Source: Bacteroidota bacterium
GTDB lineage: Bacteria > Bacteroidota > Bacteroidia > Chitinophagales > BACL12
Length of the DNA stretch: 64,000 bases
Direction of reading: 5' to 3'
Assembly: GCA_016706255.1 (NCBI GenBank)
Contig: JADJJZ010000003.1
Span: 964,501-1,028,500 of the forward strand
A program made the position numbers and the translations under genes. This document shows, in pieces, positions 33,096 to 41,958 of the stretch. The notes under the pieces were generated by a model. That model worked only from the letters and a program-made list of their open reading frames with translations. It was not told the DNA's origin and did no database searches. Position 1 is the first letter of the stretch. Each line of letters opens with the position of its first letter.

Positions 33096-33665
33096 ATGAT
33101 TAAGAACAAAATGTATTTAGTGGTACTCGCAATGGCTGCCACTTTATTTTATACTTCCTGCAAGGAAGATGAAACACCGGACCCAACACCGGTAACACCA
33201 TCGTTATACACCAGAGTTGGTGGAACAACATTAGTTGATGATCCTGCTGCACCCGGAACAATGATTGAAGCTGGAAGATTAACCCTGCGTTCAGTAGTAG
33301 ACTCTTCAATATTTGTTATTGCAGCAGATCCGGAAATGGCAGCATTTTTTCCTGTATTGTTAGGAGAAGTAACCGGTGGTGATTTTTCAGGATTTGTTGC
33401 ATTAAGCGATAATTTCACTGACTTTTTGTGTTCAGCAACAGGCTCAACAAATCCTGATTATGCCTACATTGGTTTAAGCATGACAGCAGCCCACGATCCC
33501 GGCACAAATTCACGCATGGGTATGGCAGCAACCGATGCCGATTTTGATGCATTTATCGGCGACATCGCCATTGGTTTATCTCAAAACGGCGTAACCGACA
33601 CCGAACTCATCAACGACCTCGTTGAACTCCTCGAAACCACCAGAGCCGACATCGTTCAAATGTAA
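33096..33665 (+). CDS. lipoprotein with truncated-haemoglobin-like domain
   Basis: 189-aa lipoprotein (lipobox 'LFYTSC', Cys22), so it is membrane-anchored outside the cytoplasm. From residue 37 the sequence follows the group 1 truncated haemoglobin (PF01152) pattern: 'SLYTRVGG', 'MAAFFPVL', then 'LSDNFTDFLCSATGS' (E-helix region), 'YIGLSMTAAH' with His133 at the place of the haem-ligating proximal His, and 'DFDAFIGDIAIGLSQNGV'. It ends 'LVELLETTRADIV'. An insertion at about 44-65 (Ala/Pro/Gly) is unusual. Globins bind haem and O2, NO or related ligands; a lipid-anchored one would act in the periplasm or at the surface. The call rests on motif reading and not on a search. Confidence 0.7.
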   Translation: MIKNKMYLVVLAMAATLFYTSCKEDETPDPTPVTPSLYTRVGGTTLVDDPAAPGTMIEAGRLTLRSVVDSSIFVIAADPEMAAFFPVLLGEVTGGDFSGFVALSDNFTDFLCSATGSTNPDYAYIGLSMTAAHDPGTNSRMGMAATDADFDAFIGDIAIGLSQNGVTDTELINDLVELLETTRADIVQM

Positions 33666-33687
33666 ATATCACGGGTAATTATATATA

Positions 33688-33719
33688 AAAGCGATCATGT
33701 GAATGGTCGCTTTTTTTTT
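33688..33719 (+). terminator. rho-independent terminator
   Basis: AAAGCGA-T-CAT pairs with ATG-G-TCGCTTT around GTGA, followed by nine or more T. It lies 23 bp after the globin-like gene. Confidence 0.88.
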
Positions 33720-34090
33720 GTGTGTGTGGTCAATTATTTTTTAACAAATATGATTTTTAAAAGAAAATACCTATCTTGAGTTTATTGGGATCCAAACTGC
33801 CTTTTTTTTAATCTTTAAAATCAGTTTAATCCACGAATGAAATTATTTTAAATTTTATCATCTGTAAGCTTAAATAAGGTAGGTGATTTTCCAGCCTCCT
33901 GAACAAGCTCAAAAATTAAGCAACAATGACATTTGGATTTTGAGAACATTTTCAAAACTCAACATTTTCATTAACAACTAATATGACATCGTTTATGTAG
34001 AAATGATTGCGCTCTTCAAGCACACTAACGAAGTGACTTTTAGAAATCGCGCTACCAAACCTCGTTTGGCCAACGTGGCTATTATGATAA

Positions 34091-34162
34091 CTCAGAGCTG
34101 CTGATATAGGGAATTTATAAACTGCTGTTGGAATTTGCAAGGTTGTAGATTATAATGGGTTG
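34091..34162 (+). repeat. remnant copy of the 3' end of the mobile mystery protein B gene
   Basis: About 72 bp almost identical to 42577-42647, the last 20 or so codons plus downstream bases of the gene B fragment; I count four differences, one of them a one-base indel. Both copies have the same direction. Upstream of 34091 the similarity stops at once. The rest of the gene-free stretch 33720-34210 shows no gene that I can support; a 62-codon minus-strand frame (33952-34140) has no recognisable content. Confidence 0.75.
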
Positions 34163-34210
34163 CATATTTTCATCAGATAAGGAATTTATGCAACTTTAAA
34201 TTCCCATTTT

Positions 34211-35140
34211 TTAGTTTAAATATTTAATTTCAGCAGTTCGCACATCAAAAATCACGTTGATGTATTTTGAATACTTTTCCGAGTAAAATTTAAAATAGAA
34301 TCTATCACCTTTTTGCTTATTAAATTCAACTGTTGTAGGCAAATACTTACTATAGCTTATGAAGTAAATAAACGGTTGCAGGTGGGTTGAGAGTAGCTTA
34401 TCTTCCAACAACTTTTCATATCCCTTCTCGTCACCGAGCCTATCCTTAAACAGAAACCACATGGCAAATAAATTTTTAACGGAATTATTATAATTCCCCA
34501 ATTCGGGTGACAATCCCAAAAATGAAAAATCATCTGCTTCCTGAAATATATTTTCATTAGAGTATGGATAGTTGCAATTAATCCGAATGGCTATTAAATA
34601 ACTAATTTCAGTTACTTCATTTAAAACATTTTGTAATTTTGTATTAGATTTATTTAAATTATAATCTTTAGGAAAATATGTATAGGGTCTACCATCCAAC
34701 TCATAGCAATCAAAAGATAATGGCTTATCAATTCTTATTTGCAAAAATTTATAATTATTTTTATATGTGCTATAAAATGCAGAATCTATACCTCGAATAA
34801 TTGAATCTGAATTTAGCACTGAAATATTTAAATTTATCATGCAATCGTTGGGAACTATATATGCAGTTAGAAAATCATTTATATCATTTTGATTGCCGGT
34901 TGTATTCTTATTGCTCTCAGTTAGCTTGTTAATAATACTTGCTGCCAGTTGTTTTTCAAAATTAATTTTAATATAATTTGTAATTGCTTTATTTGTTAAA
35001 TATTCATTATTGTCTACATGATACCACGGGCAAGAATAATACAAGCTTGTAAATAAAACATCTTTTTGAATTCTGAGATTTTCAGAAGTTTTACAACTAA
35101 AAGTAAGGAACAAACAGACAATTATTGCTAAATGCTTCAT
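34211..35140 (-). CDS. lipoprotein of unknown family, paralogue of 44380-45270
   Basis: 309-aa lipoprotein (lipobox 'LTFSCK', Cys near 16) of no family that I recognise. It is rich in Asn, Tyr, Ile and Lys, with no internal membrane segment. The C-terminal 60 residues match the other lipoprotein at 44380-45270: 'YFISYSKYLPTTVEFNKQKGDRFYFKFYSE' (in parts) against 'LKILSYTEYLPKDIKLDSEEKKYYIFKFYSM', both ending 'ry..IKYLN/IEYLDK'. 'NDCMINLNISVLNSDSI' also matches 'NNCEMAMSIRKIDSTYF'. It begins the minus-strand run of secreted proteins that extends to about 41 kb. A lone gene with a 237-bp upstream gap. Confidence 0.75.
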   Translation of the reverse strand: MKHLAIIVCLFLTFSCKTSENLRIQKDVLFTSLYYSCPWYHVDNNEYLTNKAITNYIKINFEKQLAASIINKLTESNKNTTGNQNDINDFLTAYIVPNDCMINLNISVLNSDSIIRGIDSAFYSTYKNNYKFLQIRIDKPLSFDCYELDGRPYTYFPKDYNLNKSNTKLQNVLNEVTEISYLIAIRINCNYPYSNENIFQEADDFSFLGLSPELGNYNNSVKNLFAMWFLFKDRLGDEKGYEKLLEDKLLSTHLQPFIYFISYSKYLPTTVEFNKQKGDRFYFKFYSEKYSKYINVIFDVRTAEIKYLN

Positions 35141-35377
35141 GAATGATTAATTTTTCAGTGATCTAACTTAAATGTTATTCTTGATAATTTATTTTTTATC
35201 TGAAAACATTGGGCGTTTCTCAAAAAATCACTAGTTGGAAATACATTTAGATTTGAATTCTGAGTGAATTTTCAACTGGCAATTTTAATTACTTGAATAA
35301 ATATTAGGTATTGCCTAGTGTAAAATTATATTTAATTGCATTTAGTATTTAAATATGGAGTCATTAATAGGTCATTT

Positions 35378-36754
35378 TTATTTTTGTTTTTTCCACTTCC
35401 TATTCCACTTATATTTAAATGTGCGTTCATACCACCAATTATCGAGATTTGTAAAATATTTGGCATCGGGATTTACGGGGATTGACAGATAATTCATTGC
35501 GCATCTAAATCCCACATCGCACCGATATTCATTTTCCCGCATTTTAATCCTGGACTCAAGAGTCGGCTCTTTCCATGTACCACCTTTCACTACACGAAAG
35601 CGATAGTTTGAGGTGTCAGGCATATATTTCCGTAACTTTAAATAATCAGCACCCGTGCCCAGGTCGAAAAACATGTAATTAAGATATCCTTGCCGGTCCA
35701 TGATTGGATACATATCCTCGTCATAATCAGTTCTGTAGGGATAACTAAATCCACCTGCTAAAAATACTTCTAGTGTATTTACAGGGTCTGAGTTAAATTT
35801 TTCTTCAAACGCATCTATTACCCATTCCCTCACATTTCCCTGCATATTTGCCACACCATTCCATTCAAATGCATAATCATTAATATCGCTCATTCGTTTG
35901 GGCAAATTAAGTTCGTTTAATTCTGAGCTATGATTAGAAGCAAAATCATCCAATTTAAAGTTATCCGGACGCATTCCTTTTGAGCGTGCAATTTCTAAAA
36001 TAAAATAATCTTTGCCATAAGGGTAATTATTGATATCACCTTTGTTATTAATTGTTTTAAATGGTAGCTGGTAGGCATTATGTGCAGCGTATTCCCATTC
36101 TTCTTCTGTCGGCAAGCGGTATTGGGGTAATAGCAGCCCATCTGAAACAATTGGAAATCGACCCATTTTAGGATCGCCGGCATAGGGAGAATAATCTTTT
36201 ACACCACGGTTTATGCCTGTAGTATACATATTCGCTAAATAGGTTTCTGTTGTAAAATGGTCTTCACCGGTCCCCATTTTATTAATATCAAGCATACCCC
36301 TGTCCCATAAAATAATTTCATTTAACCTGTCCGTTTTCCATTGTAAATAATCCTGAATCTGTAACCATGAGAGCCCAATTACAGGGTAATAGGAAAAGGC
36401 GGGGTGTAAAAAATTATTTGAAATATAAGGGTCATTGTAAGTTAAATCATCATTACAAATGTTTTCAGGTGGTAAACATTTTGTATATACTTCCGGGAAA
36501 TCAGGAAATTGTTCTTTTGTCCAAATAGTATAAACGCGATAATTATAATTTATTTCTTCTGATGGTGCTAACCAAAATGATCGTAAAGATTTATTTCCTT
36601 TTATAAACGCCATATCCGGTGGCTTTACCCCAATTACTTCATCCATAACTTTAGAACGTTTTTCACGCAATGAATCGGCTGTTATAAAAGAAGTGAGGCT
36701 AAGCAGGAAAATAAATAATAAAATGAGAACGGGTTTTATTTTATTGTGTTTCAT
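35378..36754 (-). CDS. GldJ-like protein with formylglycine-generating-enzyme (SUMF1) fold
   Basis: 458-aa exported protein. The N-terminus is a signal or anchor helix (7-27) with no lipobox. The body is a SUMF1/FGE-type domain: 'LPTEEEWEYAAHNAY', 'NMQGNVREWVIDAF', 'RVVKGGTWKEPTLESR' and 'CDVGFRCAMNYL'. The central signature 'FLHPAFSYYPVIGLSWLQIQDYLQWKTDRLNEIIL' (in parts) is that of GldJ, the gliding-motility/T9SS lipoprotein ('HPAY..YPVVGVSW.QA.DYC.WRTDRVNE.IL'). The catalytic Cys pair of true FGE is not evident, as in GldJ/GldK. True GldJ is longer and a lipoprotein, so this is a divergent paralogue and not the core gliding gene. Neighbours are unknown secreted proteins. Confidence 0.75.
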   Translation of the reverse strand: MKHNKIKPVLILLFIFLLSLTSFITADSLREKRSKVMDEVIGVKPPDMAFIKGNKSLRSFWLAPSEEINYNYRVYTIWTKEQFPDFPEVYTKCLPPENICNDDLTYNDPYISNNFLHPAFSYYPVIGLSWLQIQDYLQWKTDRLNEIILWDRGMLDINKMGTGEDHFTTETYLANMYTTGINRGVKDYSPYAGDPKMGRFPIVSDGLLLPQYRLPTEEEWEYAAHNAYQLPFKTINNKGDINNYPYGKDYFILEIARSKGMRPDNFKLDDFASNHSSELNELNLPKRMSDINDYAFEWNGVANMQGNVREWVIDAFEEKFNSDPVNTLEVFLAGGFSYPYRTDYDEDMYPIMDRQGYLNYMFFDLGTGADYLKLRKYMPDTSNYRFRVVKGGTWKEPTLESRIKMRENEYRCDVGFRCAMNYLSIPVNPDAKYFTNLDNWWYERTFKYKWNRKWKKQK

Positions 36755-36774
36755 ATAGGTTGCTATCTAATTAG

Positions 36775-38277
36775 TTATTCAAACAGGTTACTATAACCTT
36801 TTAAAATTATGCCTTCATTTGATAATTTACTCGGCTTAAAGTAATTAAAATGCCACTTACCTTCTTTCGAATTGATGGCATTATTATAAAAGAAAAGTGT
36901 ATTTTCTAGAAAATTATATTTGCCAACAATTACCTCAGGGCAACTATTGTTATCTAAATAAATGTTTCCAATGTGATCAAAACGAATTTTAATATCTTGT
37001 ATATCACTTGGTTGATTTGATAATGTAATAGATTTTTGATTTTTATCAACATGGAGAAAAAGGTTTGCCAGCCGTCAAAAAGTAGATGCCCATTTCGTCT
37101 AAGGTGTTACCCAAATAACTTATTCGAGTTTCTGTTTTGGTATTCGCATCAATTTTGACAATTTTATTTTTATCGCTCATGAGTGACACTCCGATTATGA
37201 CGCCATATTGATATTGCATTTGATTATAATTTGCTAAATTATTATTATTATTATTATTATAAATATAATTATAAAAATCAATATATGGATTATTAATTAA
37301 GCTATTAAATATTTCTGGACCTTCCTTGAGACCATTATAGTAGAAATTTGAATTGATGCTTTGCTGGTAATTAATAAATTTTCCATGTGGTATCAGTTTG
37401 TAATTTTTTTGTAGTTTTAAATATTGGATTGAATTGATGTCTAGTCCTTCAAACGTTGTATCAATACAATAGCCATCAATGAGATAATTTGATTCATATA
37501 CAGGGTATAATTCAGATTTATCACTTAATTTAACAACCTTTTTATTTATTATTCCTTCACCTGTTACTCTGGTTATTTCAGAAAATTTTTCAGCGTTATA
37601 GGCACTCCTGCTATTAATTACCGACTTATATAGTTTGCCCATTTTATAATAGGAGGTATCACCTTTTATTGTTGAAATGTATCCATCTCCATTAAACAAG
37701 GTGTGTTTACCATTTAAAAACTGCCAGCTAAGGAAATAAAGCTCACCATCTTTATAGGTGCAAGATTGAATATATTTATATGGTCTGTTAAGGCCTTCAG
37801 AAATATATTGGGTCCATACGCTATCCATAATGCCATGTGTAAAGTGTCCATGCAACACTCTCAAAACGGTATCACCGGATATTTCATATTTTGAGTATTC
37901 ACCATTTGGCCGGCCTTTTCCATTTCTATTTCCAGATCAGGTATAGTATCTCCTTTATATAAAGTATACAATCCATCCATTAATCCATTCTTCCAATGGG
38001 TAATTGCATAAGGAAAATCAAAAGGAAAATTATAGGAGATATCTTTTCCATGTAGTTTATGATCCAAAACGTCAAATTCCCTTACCAGAATTTTATCAAA
38101 ATATCGGGAATAGATCATATAATGTGCAGCATTTGCAGTATCCTTTAAAGCATATTGTTCATTAGCGAATTCAAAGTAATTTAAATCCCCATCAACTATC
38201 CTGATCGTATCCTGTGATAAAACCTGATTTAATTGAAATATAATCGCTAAATAGCATATGGTTAATCTGCGTGACAT
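36775..38277 (-). pseudogene. secreted MORN/YwqK-like repeat protein, frame broken twice
   Basis: Best read as one 500-residue gene with two compensating one-base shifts. Frame 1 (38277-37861) starts with a signal peptide ('MSRRLTICYLAIIFQLNQVLSQ') and has 'HWKNGLMDGLYTLYKGDT'. It stops at TGA 37863 inside a T-run (minus strand TTTT, 37863-37866). One more T would lead straight into frame 2 (37864-37046; 'RVLHGHFTHGIMDSVWTQY', 'FLNGKHTLFNGDGYIS'), whose only start there is a TTG with no signal peptide. Frame 2 stops after a five-T run (37057-37061). One T fewer continues into about 95 more codons ('HVDKNQKSITLSNQPSDIQD', '..LENTLFFYNNAINSKEG') to a TAA at 36777. The sum is exactly 501 codons. 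The pattern suggests MORN-type 'G.y..G' repeats. Function unknown. Confidence 0.7.
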
Positions 38278-38426
38278 AATTTAAAGATATTTATTTTTTG
38301 CCAAATACCGCACAACTACAGTGATTCTTTCGGGGGAAATGAAAATTTTAACCATTTGTTAGGAAAAGCTATGTTTTGGGGGTTTACAAATTCAAAATGC
38401 GGCTTCACTGCATTGTAATATAAATC

Positions 38427-39173
38427 CTACTTACTTTTTACCAAATAGTATTTTCTAATTGAATATGTTATCGTGGTTTTAATGGAATGTAAATCTGCTT
38501 CTTCGTCAAAATCAGATTCATTTGAAATTGCTAATGGAATTATTTTTAATTGTTTCTTATTGATAACAAATTCATTCCTTTCATAAAATTCAGTATCGCA
38601 CTGATAATCATTTTCAATTGCTGTTGTATCTCCCTCTTCCCTAAAACAGGCTGCATTTGTGCAGGAAGTTTCGGAGTCTTCCAGTTTTAAAACACAAATG
38701 AGTTGCATGGGATTTAAATTAATCAAATAAGCATCGGTAGAACTATAACCACCACCTCCACATGAACTCATATGCCAAAAACCTGAAGTTATAGATATGT
38801 TTAACATCTTTTTTCCTCGCATATTTTCAACTCGACCTACATGCACCTCAGGGACCTCCGATTCATTAAAGTCGCACAAAAAATAGGTAAAATAATATCC
38901 GCTATTTTGCTTGACAATAAACAATGAAGATTCCGTTTTAAATATTAAAAGATTTTCGCTCGCAACGCTATCAACTACAATTGTCTCCGCCGGAAAATTC
39001 ATTTCTTTTGAATCACTCAGGAGTAGAAGATTTATAAAAAAAATTGTATCCGGATAATTTGCAACTGCTTGTTCATAGTTTGTTTCAGCATCACTATTTT
39101 GAAGGCTGGAATCGTCTACCTGACTGAAGCAGGGGATTGTTGAAAATATTATGATATAAAACAAGTATTTCAT
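38427..39173 (-). CDS. secreted protein of unknown family
   Basis: 248-aa protein with a signal peptide (MKYLFYIIIFSTIPCFSQ). I do not recognise a family. Features: 'FFINLLLLSDSKEMNF' and 'FIVKQNSGYYFTYFLCDF' early on, a Gly-rich loop 'SCGGGGYSSTDAYLINL' in the middle, and six Cys in the second half ('CTNAACFREEG', 'DYQCDTEF'), which suggests disulphides and a periplasmic or outer location. It ends with a strand-rich 'SIKTTITYSIRKYYLVKSK'. It is one of a minus-strand series of similar-sized secreted unknowns, 149 bp from the next, each probably transcribed alone. Confidence 0.7.
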   Translation of the reverse strand: MKYLFYIIIFSTIPCFSQVDDSSLQNSDAETNYEQAVANYPDTIFFINLLLLSDSKEMNFPAETIVVDSVASENLLIFKTESSLFIVKQNSGYYFTYFLCDFNESEVPEVHVGRVENMRGKKMLNISITSGFWHMSSCGGGGYSSTDAYLINLNPMQLICVLKLEDSETSCTNAACFREEGDTTAIENDYQCDTEFYERNEFVINKKQLKIIPLAISNESDFDEEADLHSIKTTITYSIRKYYLVKSK

Positions 39174-39245
39174 TTCAAAGTAAATTTAAATAATATTATA
39201 TATAAACCTAATTTGAACAACAATTTATTATGCAAATTACCTGTT

Positions 39246-40370
39246 TTATTTTATGTTATGCCTTTTTAGGTATTCGTTTATTTGTATTTCAGATTTCTGT
39301 TTTAATAAATTATAAACGTCTACTCGTGGGTTAAAGTAAAGTAAATAATAGTTTGGTATTGAATAGTTCCCATTGTATTCAAAAATTCTGGAACCGAGGG
39401 CTATGTAATTCCCATTATCGAAGTTGATTTCCTTCAAGTAAAATTCTTTGTTTTTTATTTCTGTAGTATCAATAAAATCCCTTATGGGCCATATCACCCA
39501 ATTTTTTAAATCATCGAAATTTGATGTATAAATAACTGGTTCCTCACCAGTCTTGATCAGCATTATTTTTTTGCCATCGCCAAGGATTTGGAGATTGGAA
39601 TAGATATTTTTAAGCATTGCAATTGGAATTTGACCTTCAGGTGTTTTTTTATAAACCACCTTATAGTATTGGCCTCTTATAATAGTATCACCGGCGAAAT
39701 AATTACTCATAGTATTGTAAGGATTTGATCTAATTAACCAATCTAATATTTTTTCGGGATCTTTGTTCTCCGATTTTGGGTAAACTGCATTAGAATAATA
39801 ATTTTCTACATTAAAATCATAGATATTATCCGGAGTTATAAGAGACCCATTGAGTGGAATAAAATTCTCCTTGGCATACCAAAGCACAGGATCAATTACA
39901 TAAGTTCCTTTTTTAAAGGCTATTGAATCCAAAATGAAATCGTTATCTCTAAAATCACTAGGGACAATTCGCATTGTATCCTTTCCATGCACAACCACTG
40001 CCATTAGGTCAGTTGGACATAAACCCCCTCCGGGAGTGGGAACTGAACTGAAATAATAATATCCCTTTTCAAATTGCAAAATAGGATAGAGGTATTTAGA
40101 AGATGAGCTAGCGTAAGTTATGGGATGCTGGTAATGCTTACCCGTGTAATAATCTGGCATCTTGCTAAAAACATGAAACCACTCAGCCTCCGATTCTGGC
40201 CAACTAACAAAAACTTTATAGTCCTTTGATTTAGGAGTAATGACATTGGAATCTGCATCAAGAACACTGATTTTGAAAGTGCCTCCATAAGGGCCAGGCT
40301 GTGCTAGTAAATAATTACAGGCAATAAAATAAAAACAAGTTAGGAAAAATAATTTTATAATGATTTTCAT
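39246..40370 (-). CDS. secreted protein of unknown family
   Basis: 374-aa protein with a signal peptide (about 1-23, 'IACNYLLAQ'). No family recognised. It is strand-rich with many Tyr and Pro. A first part with 'GGTFKISVLDADSNVI' (a Cna-B/transthyretin-like opening) and 'GYYYFSSVPTPGGGLCPTDLMAVVVHGKDTMRIVPSDFRDNDF' (in parts) suggests an immunoglobulin-like domain at about 25-150. The rest (150-374) is unknown. It belongs to the minus-strand series of secreted unknowns. Confidence 0.7.
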   Translation of the reverse strand: MKIIIKLFFLTCFYFIACNYLLAQPGPYGGTFKISVLDADSNVITPKSKDYKVFVSWPESEAEWFHVFSKMPDYYTGKHYQHPITYASSSSKYLYPILQFEKGYYYFSSVPTPGGGLCPTDLMAVVVHGKDTMRIVPSDFRDNDFILDSIAFKKGTYVIDPVLWYAKENFIPLNGSLITPDNIYDFNVENYYSNAVYPKSENKDPEKILDWLIRSNPYNTMSNYFAGDTIIRGQYYKVVYKKTPEGQIPIAMLKNIYSNLQILGDGKKIMLIKTGEEPVIYTSNFDDLKNWVIWPIRDFIDTTEIKNKEFYLKEINFDNGNYIALGSRIFEYNGNYSIPNYYLLYFNPRVDVYNLLKQKSEIQINEYLKRHNIK

Positions 40371-40521
40371 GGGTTAATATTTGGATTTAGGTCTTTGCAG
40401 AAATGAAACATTAATATAATTCAAACCCGAATTTAAAGTGCAACGGAGCATTCACCGAAAACTAATAGGTAATTCAAAATCGAAAAATAATAAACGTTTG
40501 CACTATTGATATATTTTTCAG

Positions 40522-40953
40522 TTACAAATTATTTACAATTCCTGAATAACTCTTCCCAATTTCATCATAAGTAATTTTTTGTCCAACCTCCAATTTATTT
40601 AGGGATACTAAAATTTCATTTATCGAGTTTGATAAATTTTCTTTTTGTTTTAGATTAAAATCACTTTCATCAATTTCACCATTTAAATCTAATATTTCTT
40701 CATTTAAAAAAAACATTATACTTTCCAATTGGTAATTTTCAGGACAATTTCCTTCACCGGTATAAGTACAATCCTTTACATGGTTATCATATTTAAGTTT
40801 AATCAGTGTTAATAGGTGTTGAAGGAATTCAATTTTGAAAGCTAATCTTTTGTAATCATAAATCTTTGATTTTACAGAAGATATAAATTCCTCATAATTG
40901 TCAAGCTGTGTGTAACTTACAAATTCTTCAGCATGTTGCTTAATAAGGTTCAT
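40522..40953 (-). CDS. small cytoplasmic protein of unknown family
   Basis: 143 aa with no signal peptide or membrane segment; helical and acidic ('MNLIKQHAEEFVSYTQLDNYEEFISSVKSKIYDYKRL..'). Two Cys ('HVKDCTYTGEGNCPENYQLE') sit in a central loop. I do not recognise it. RteC-like and other transposon-linked helical proteins of Bacteroidota have a similar feel, but no motif supports this. Its start lies 193 bp from the divergent mobile mystery protein A gene, so the four-repeat operator at 41032-41149 could also act on it. Confidence 0.55.
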   Translation of the reverse strand: MNLIKQHAEEFVSYTQLDNYEEFISSVKSKIYDYKRLAFKIEFLQHLLTLIKLKYDNHVKDCTYTGEGNCPENYQLESIMFFLNEEILDLNGEIDESDFNLKQKENLSNSINEILVSLNKLEVGQKITYDEIGKSYSGIVNNL

Positions 40954-41031
40954 TAGGTATCAATTGAAACAAAGTCTAAGGTAAACTATTGTTTCAATTA
41001 TTTATTGACATTTTCATTCTACTCAAAATTT

Positions 41032-41149
41032 CAGGTAATACTTTGACAAATGAAGTTGAATAGACAGGTTATAACCTGACAAATAATTGCATAAGTTAGG
41101 ATATTACCTTACATTTGCACTAATAAGTCAGGTAATAACCTTACAAATG
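41032..41149 (+). promoter_or_regulatory. four phased 21-bp repeats: probable operator array
   Basis: Four 21-bp repeats start at 41032, 41065, 41097 and 41129 (spacings 33, 32, 32; about three DNA turns). All follow YAGGWWATWACCTTACAAAT with small changes; the second contains the palindrome AGGTTATAACCT. Repeat 3 contains the -7 box TACATTTG, and repeat 4 ends in the ATG of the HTH gene. The layout is that of cooperative autorepression. Confidence 0.8.
41087..41117 (+). promoter_or_regulatory. Bacteroidota-type promoter of mobile mystery protein A
   Basis: TTG (41087-41089), 20-bp spacer, TACATTTG (41110-41117). It predicts a start near 41124, about 23 nt before the ATG. The -7 box lies within operator repeat 3. 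Confidence 0.7.
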
Positions 41150-41605
41150 AACAAAAAGAACCTACTCAAACAACAATTGAACAGCAAAATGGCCGCCTAC
41201 GCTACTTTGAAGCATGTAGCCATTCCTACAACCGGTTGGATTAAAGCTATTCGAAGTGCCTTGGGCATGTCGATGGAGCAGCTGGGCAACAAATTATCAA
41301 TTACAAAACAAAGTGTGCACGAGATTGAACACAGAGAAATGGAGGGTCGTATTACAATCAAATCGTTGAAGGAGGTTGCTTGCGCAATGGATATGCAATT
41401 AGTGTATGGTTTTGTTCCAAAAGATGGTTCTTTAGATGCACTTATTGACCGAAAAGCAAAAGAATTAGCCATGCAGATAGTAATGCGCTCTGCAAACACA
41501 ATGAAACTTGAAGACCAGCAAAACACTCCTCAACGAATTGAGCAGGCTATAGCGGAAACAGCATCTGCAATTAAAAAAGAAATGCCCAAAATATTATGGG
41601 ATTAA
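41147..41605 (+). CDS. mobile mystery protein A (HTH regulator)
   Basis: 152 aa from the ATG at 41147; the open frame reaches back to a TTG at 41087, which lies in the promoter. It matches the 'mobile mystery protein A' family (TIGR02612): a basic start 'NKKNLLKQQLNSKMAAYATLKHVAIPTTGWIKAIR' (in parts), then an XRE-type HTH 'ALGMSMEQLGNKLSITKQSVHEIE', 'EGRITIKSLKEVACAMDMQLVYGFVPKDGSLD', and a helical tail. Family members are found in mobile DNA and usually sit directly before a Fic-domain partner (protein B), which suggests a toxin-antitoxin-like pair. Here the HTH protein is intact, its operator is striking, and B is damaged 0.7 kb downstream. Confidence 0.88.
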   Translation: MNKKNLLKQQLNSKMAAYATLKHVAIPTTGWIKAIRSALGMSMEQLGNKLSITKQSVHEIEHREMEGRITIKSLKEVACAMDMQLVYGFVPKDGSLDALIDRKAKELAMQIVMRSANTMKLEDQQNTPQRIEQAIAETASAIKKEMPKILWD

Positions 41606-41616
41606 AATTTCGGGTT

Positions 41617-41784
41617 TTATTTAATCATAGATAGGAGCGTATTCAACTGTGATCCAACCTTAACTGCCGTATATATTTCTTTTGTTTGAATGAATGCCGG
41701 GAAACAGATCAATTTGATAGGATTATTGGCATCTTTAGCACAATTAGAATGCCCAACAATTTGTATATTGGTGCTACCAAAACA
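41617..41784 (-). pseudogene. possible C-terminal gene fragment
   Basis: A minus-strand frame of about 55 codons with protein-like content ('IQIVGHSNCAKDANNPIKL', 'CFPAFIQTKEIYTAVKVG') ends at TAA 41617. It has no start; an in-frame stop lies just upstream. It may be a remnant of a gene lost between mobile mystery A and B. The rest of 41785-41958 shows nothing. Confidence 0.3.
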
Positions 41785-41958
41785 TCATAGACTAAAATTT
41801 AATTACTTTTGGCTAACTCCAATCTGCCGAATGTGCTCACGCTAATTTGGCATGTATGAGTAAATTTAATTGATTTTAATAAAATGAATCTCATTAGCCG
41901 GTAAACAATAACACCTTGAAAACCAATCAAATTCATAACCAGTTATATAAATTAATAT

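Noticed and set aside
33952..34140. 62-codon minus-strand frame overlapping the gene B remnant
   Set aside because: Part of it is antisense to the remnant of mobile mystery protein B and the rest matches nothing that I know; too weak to call.
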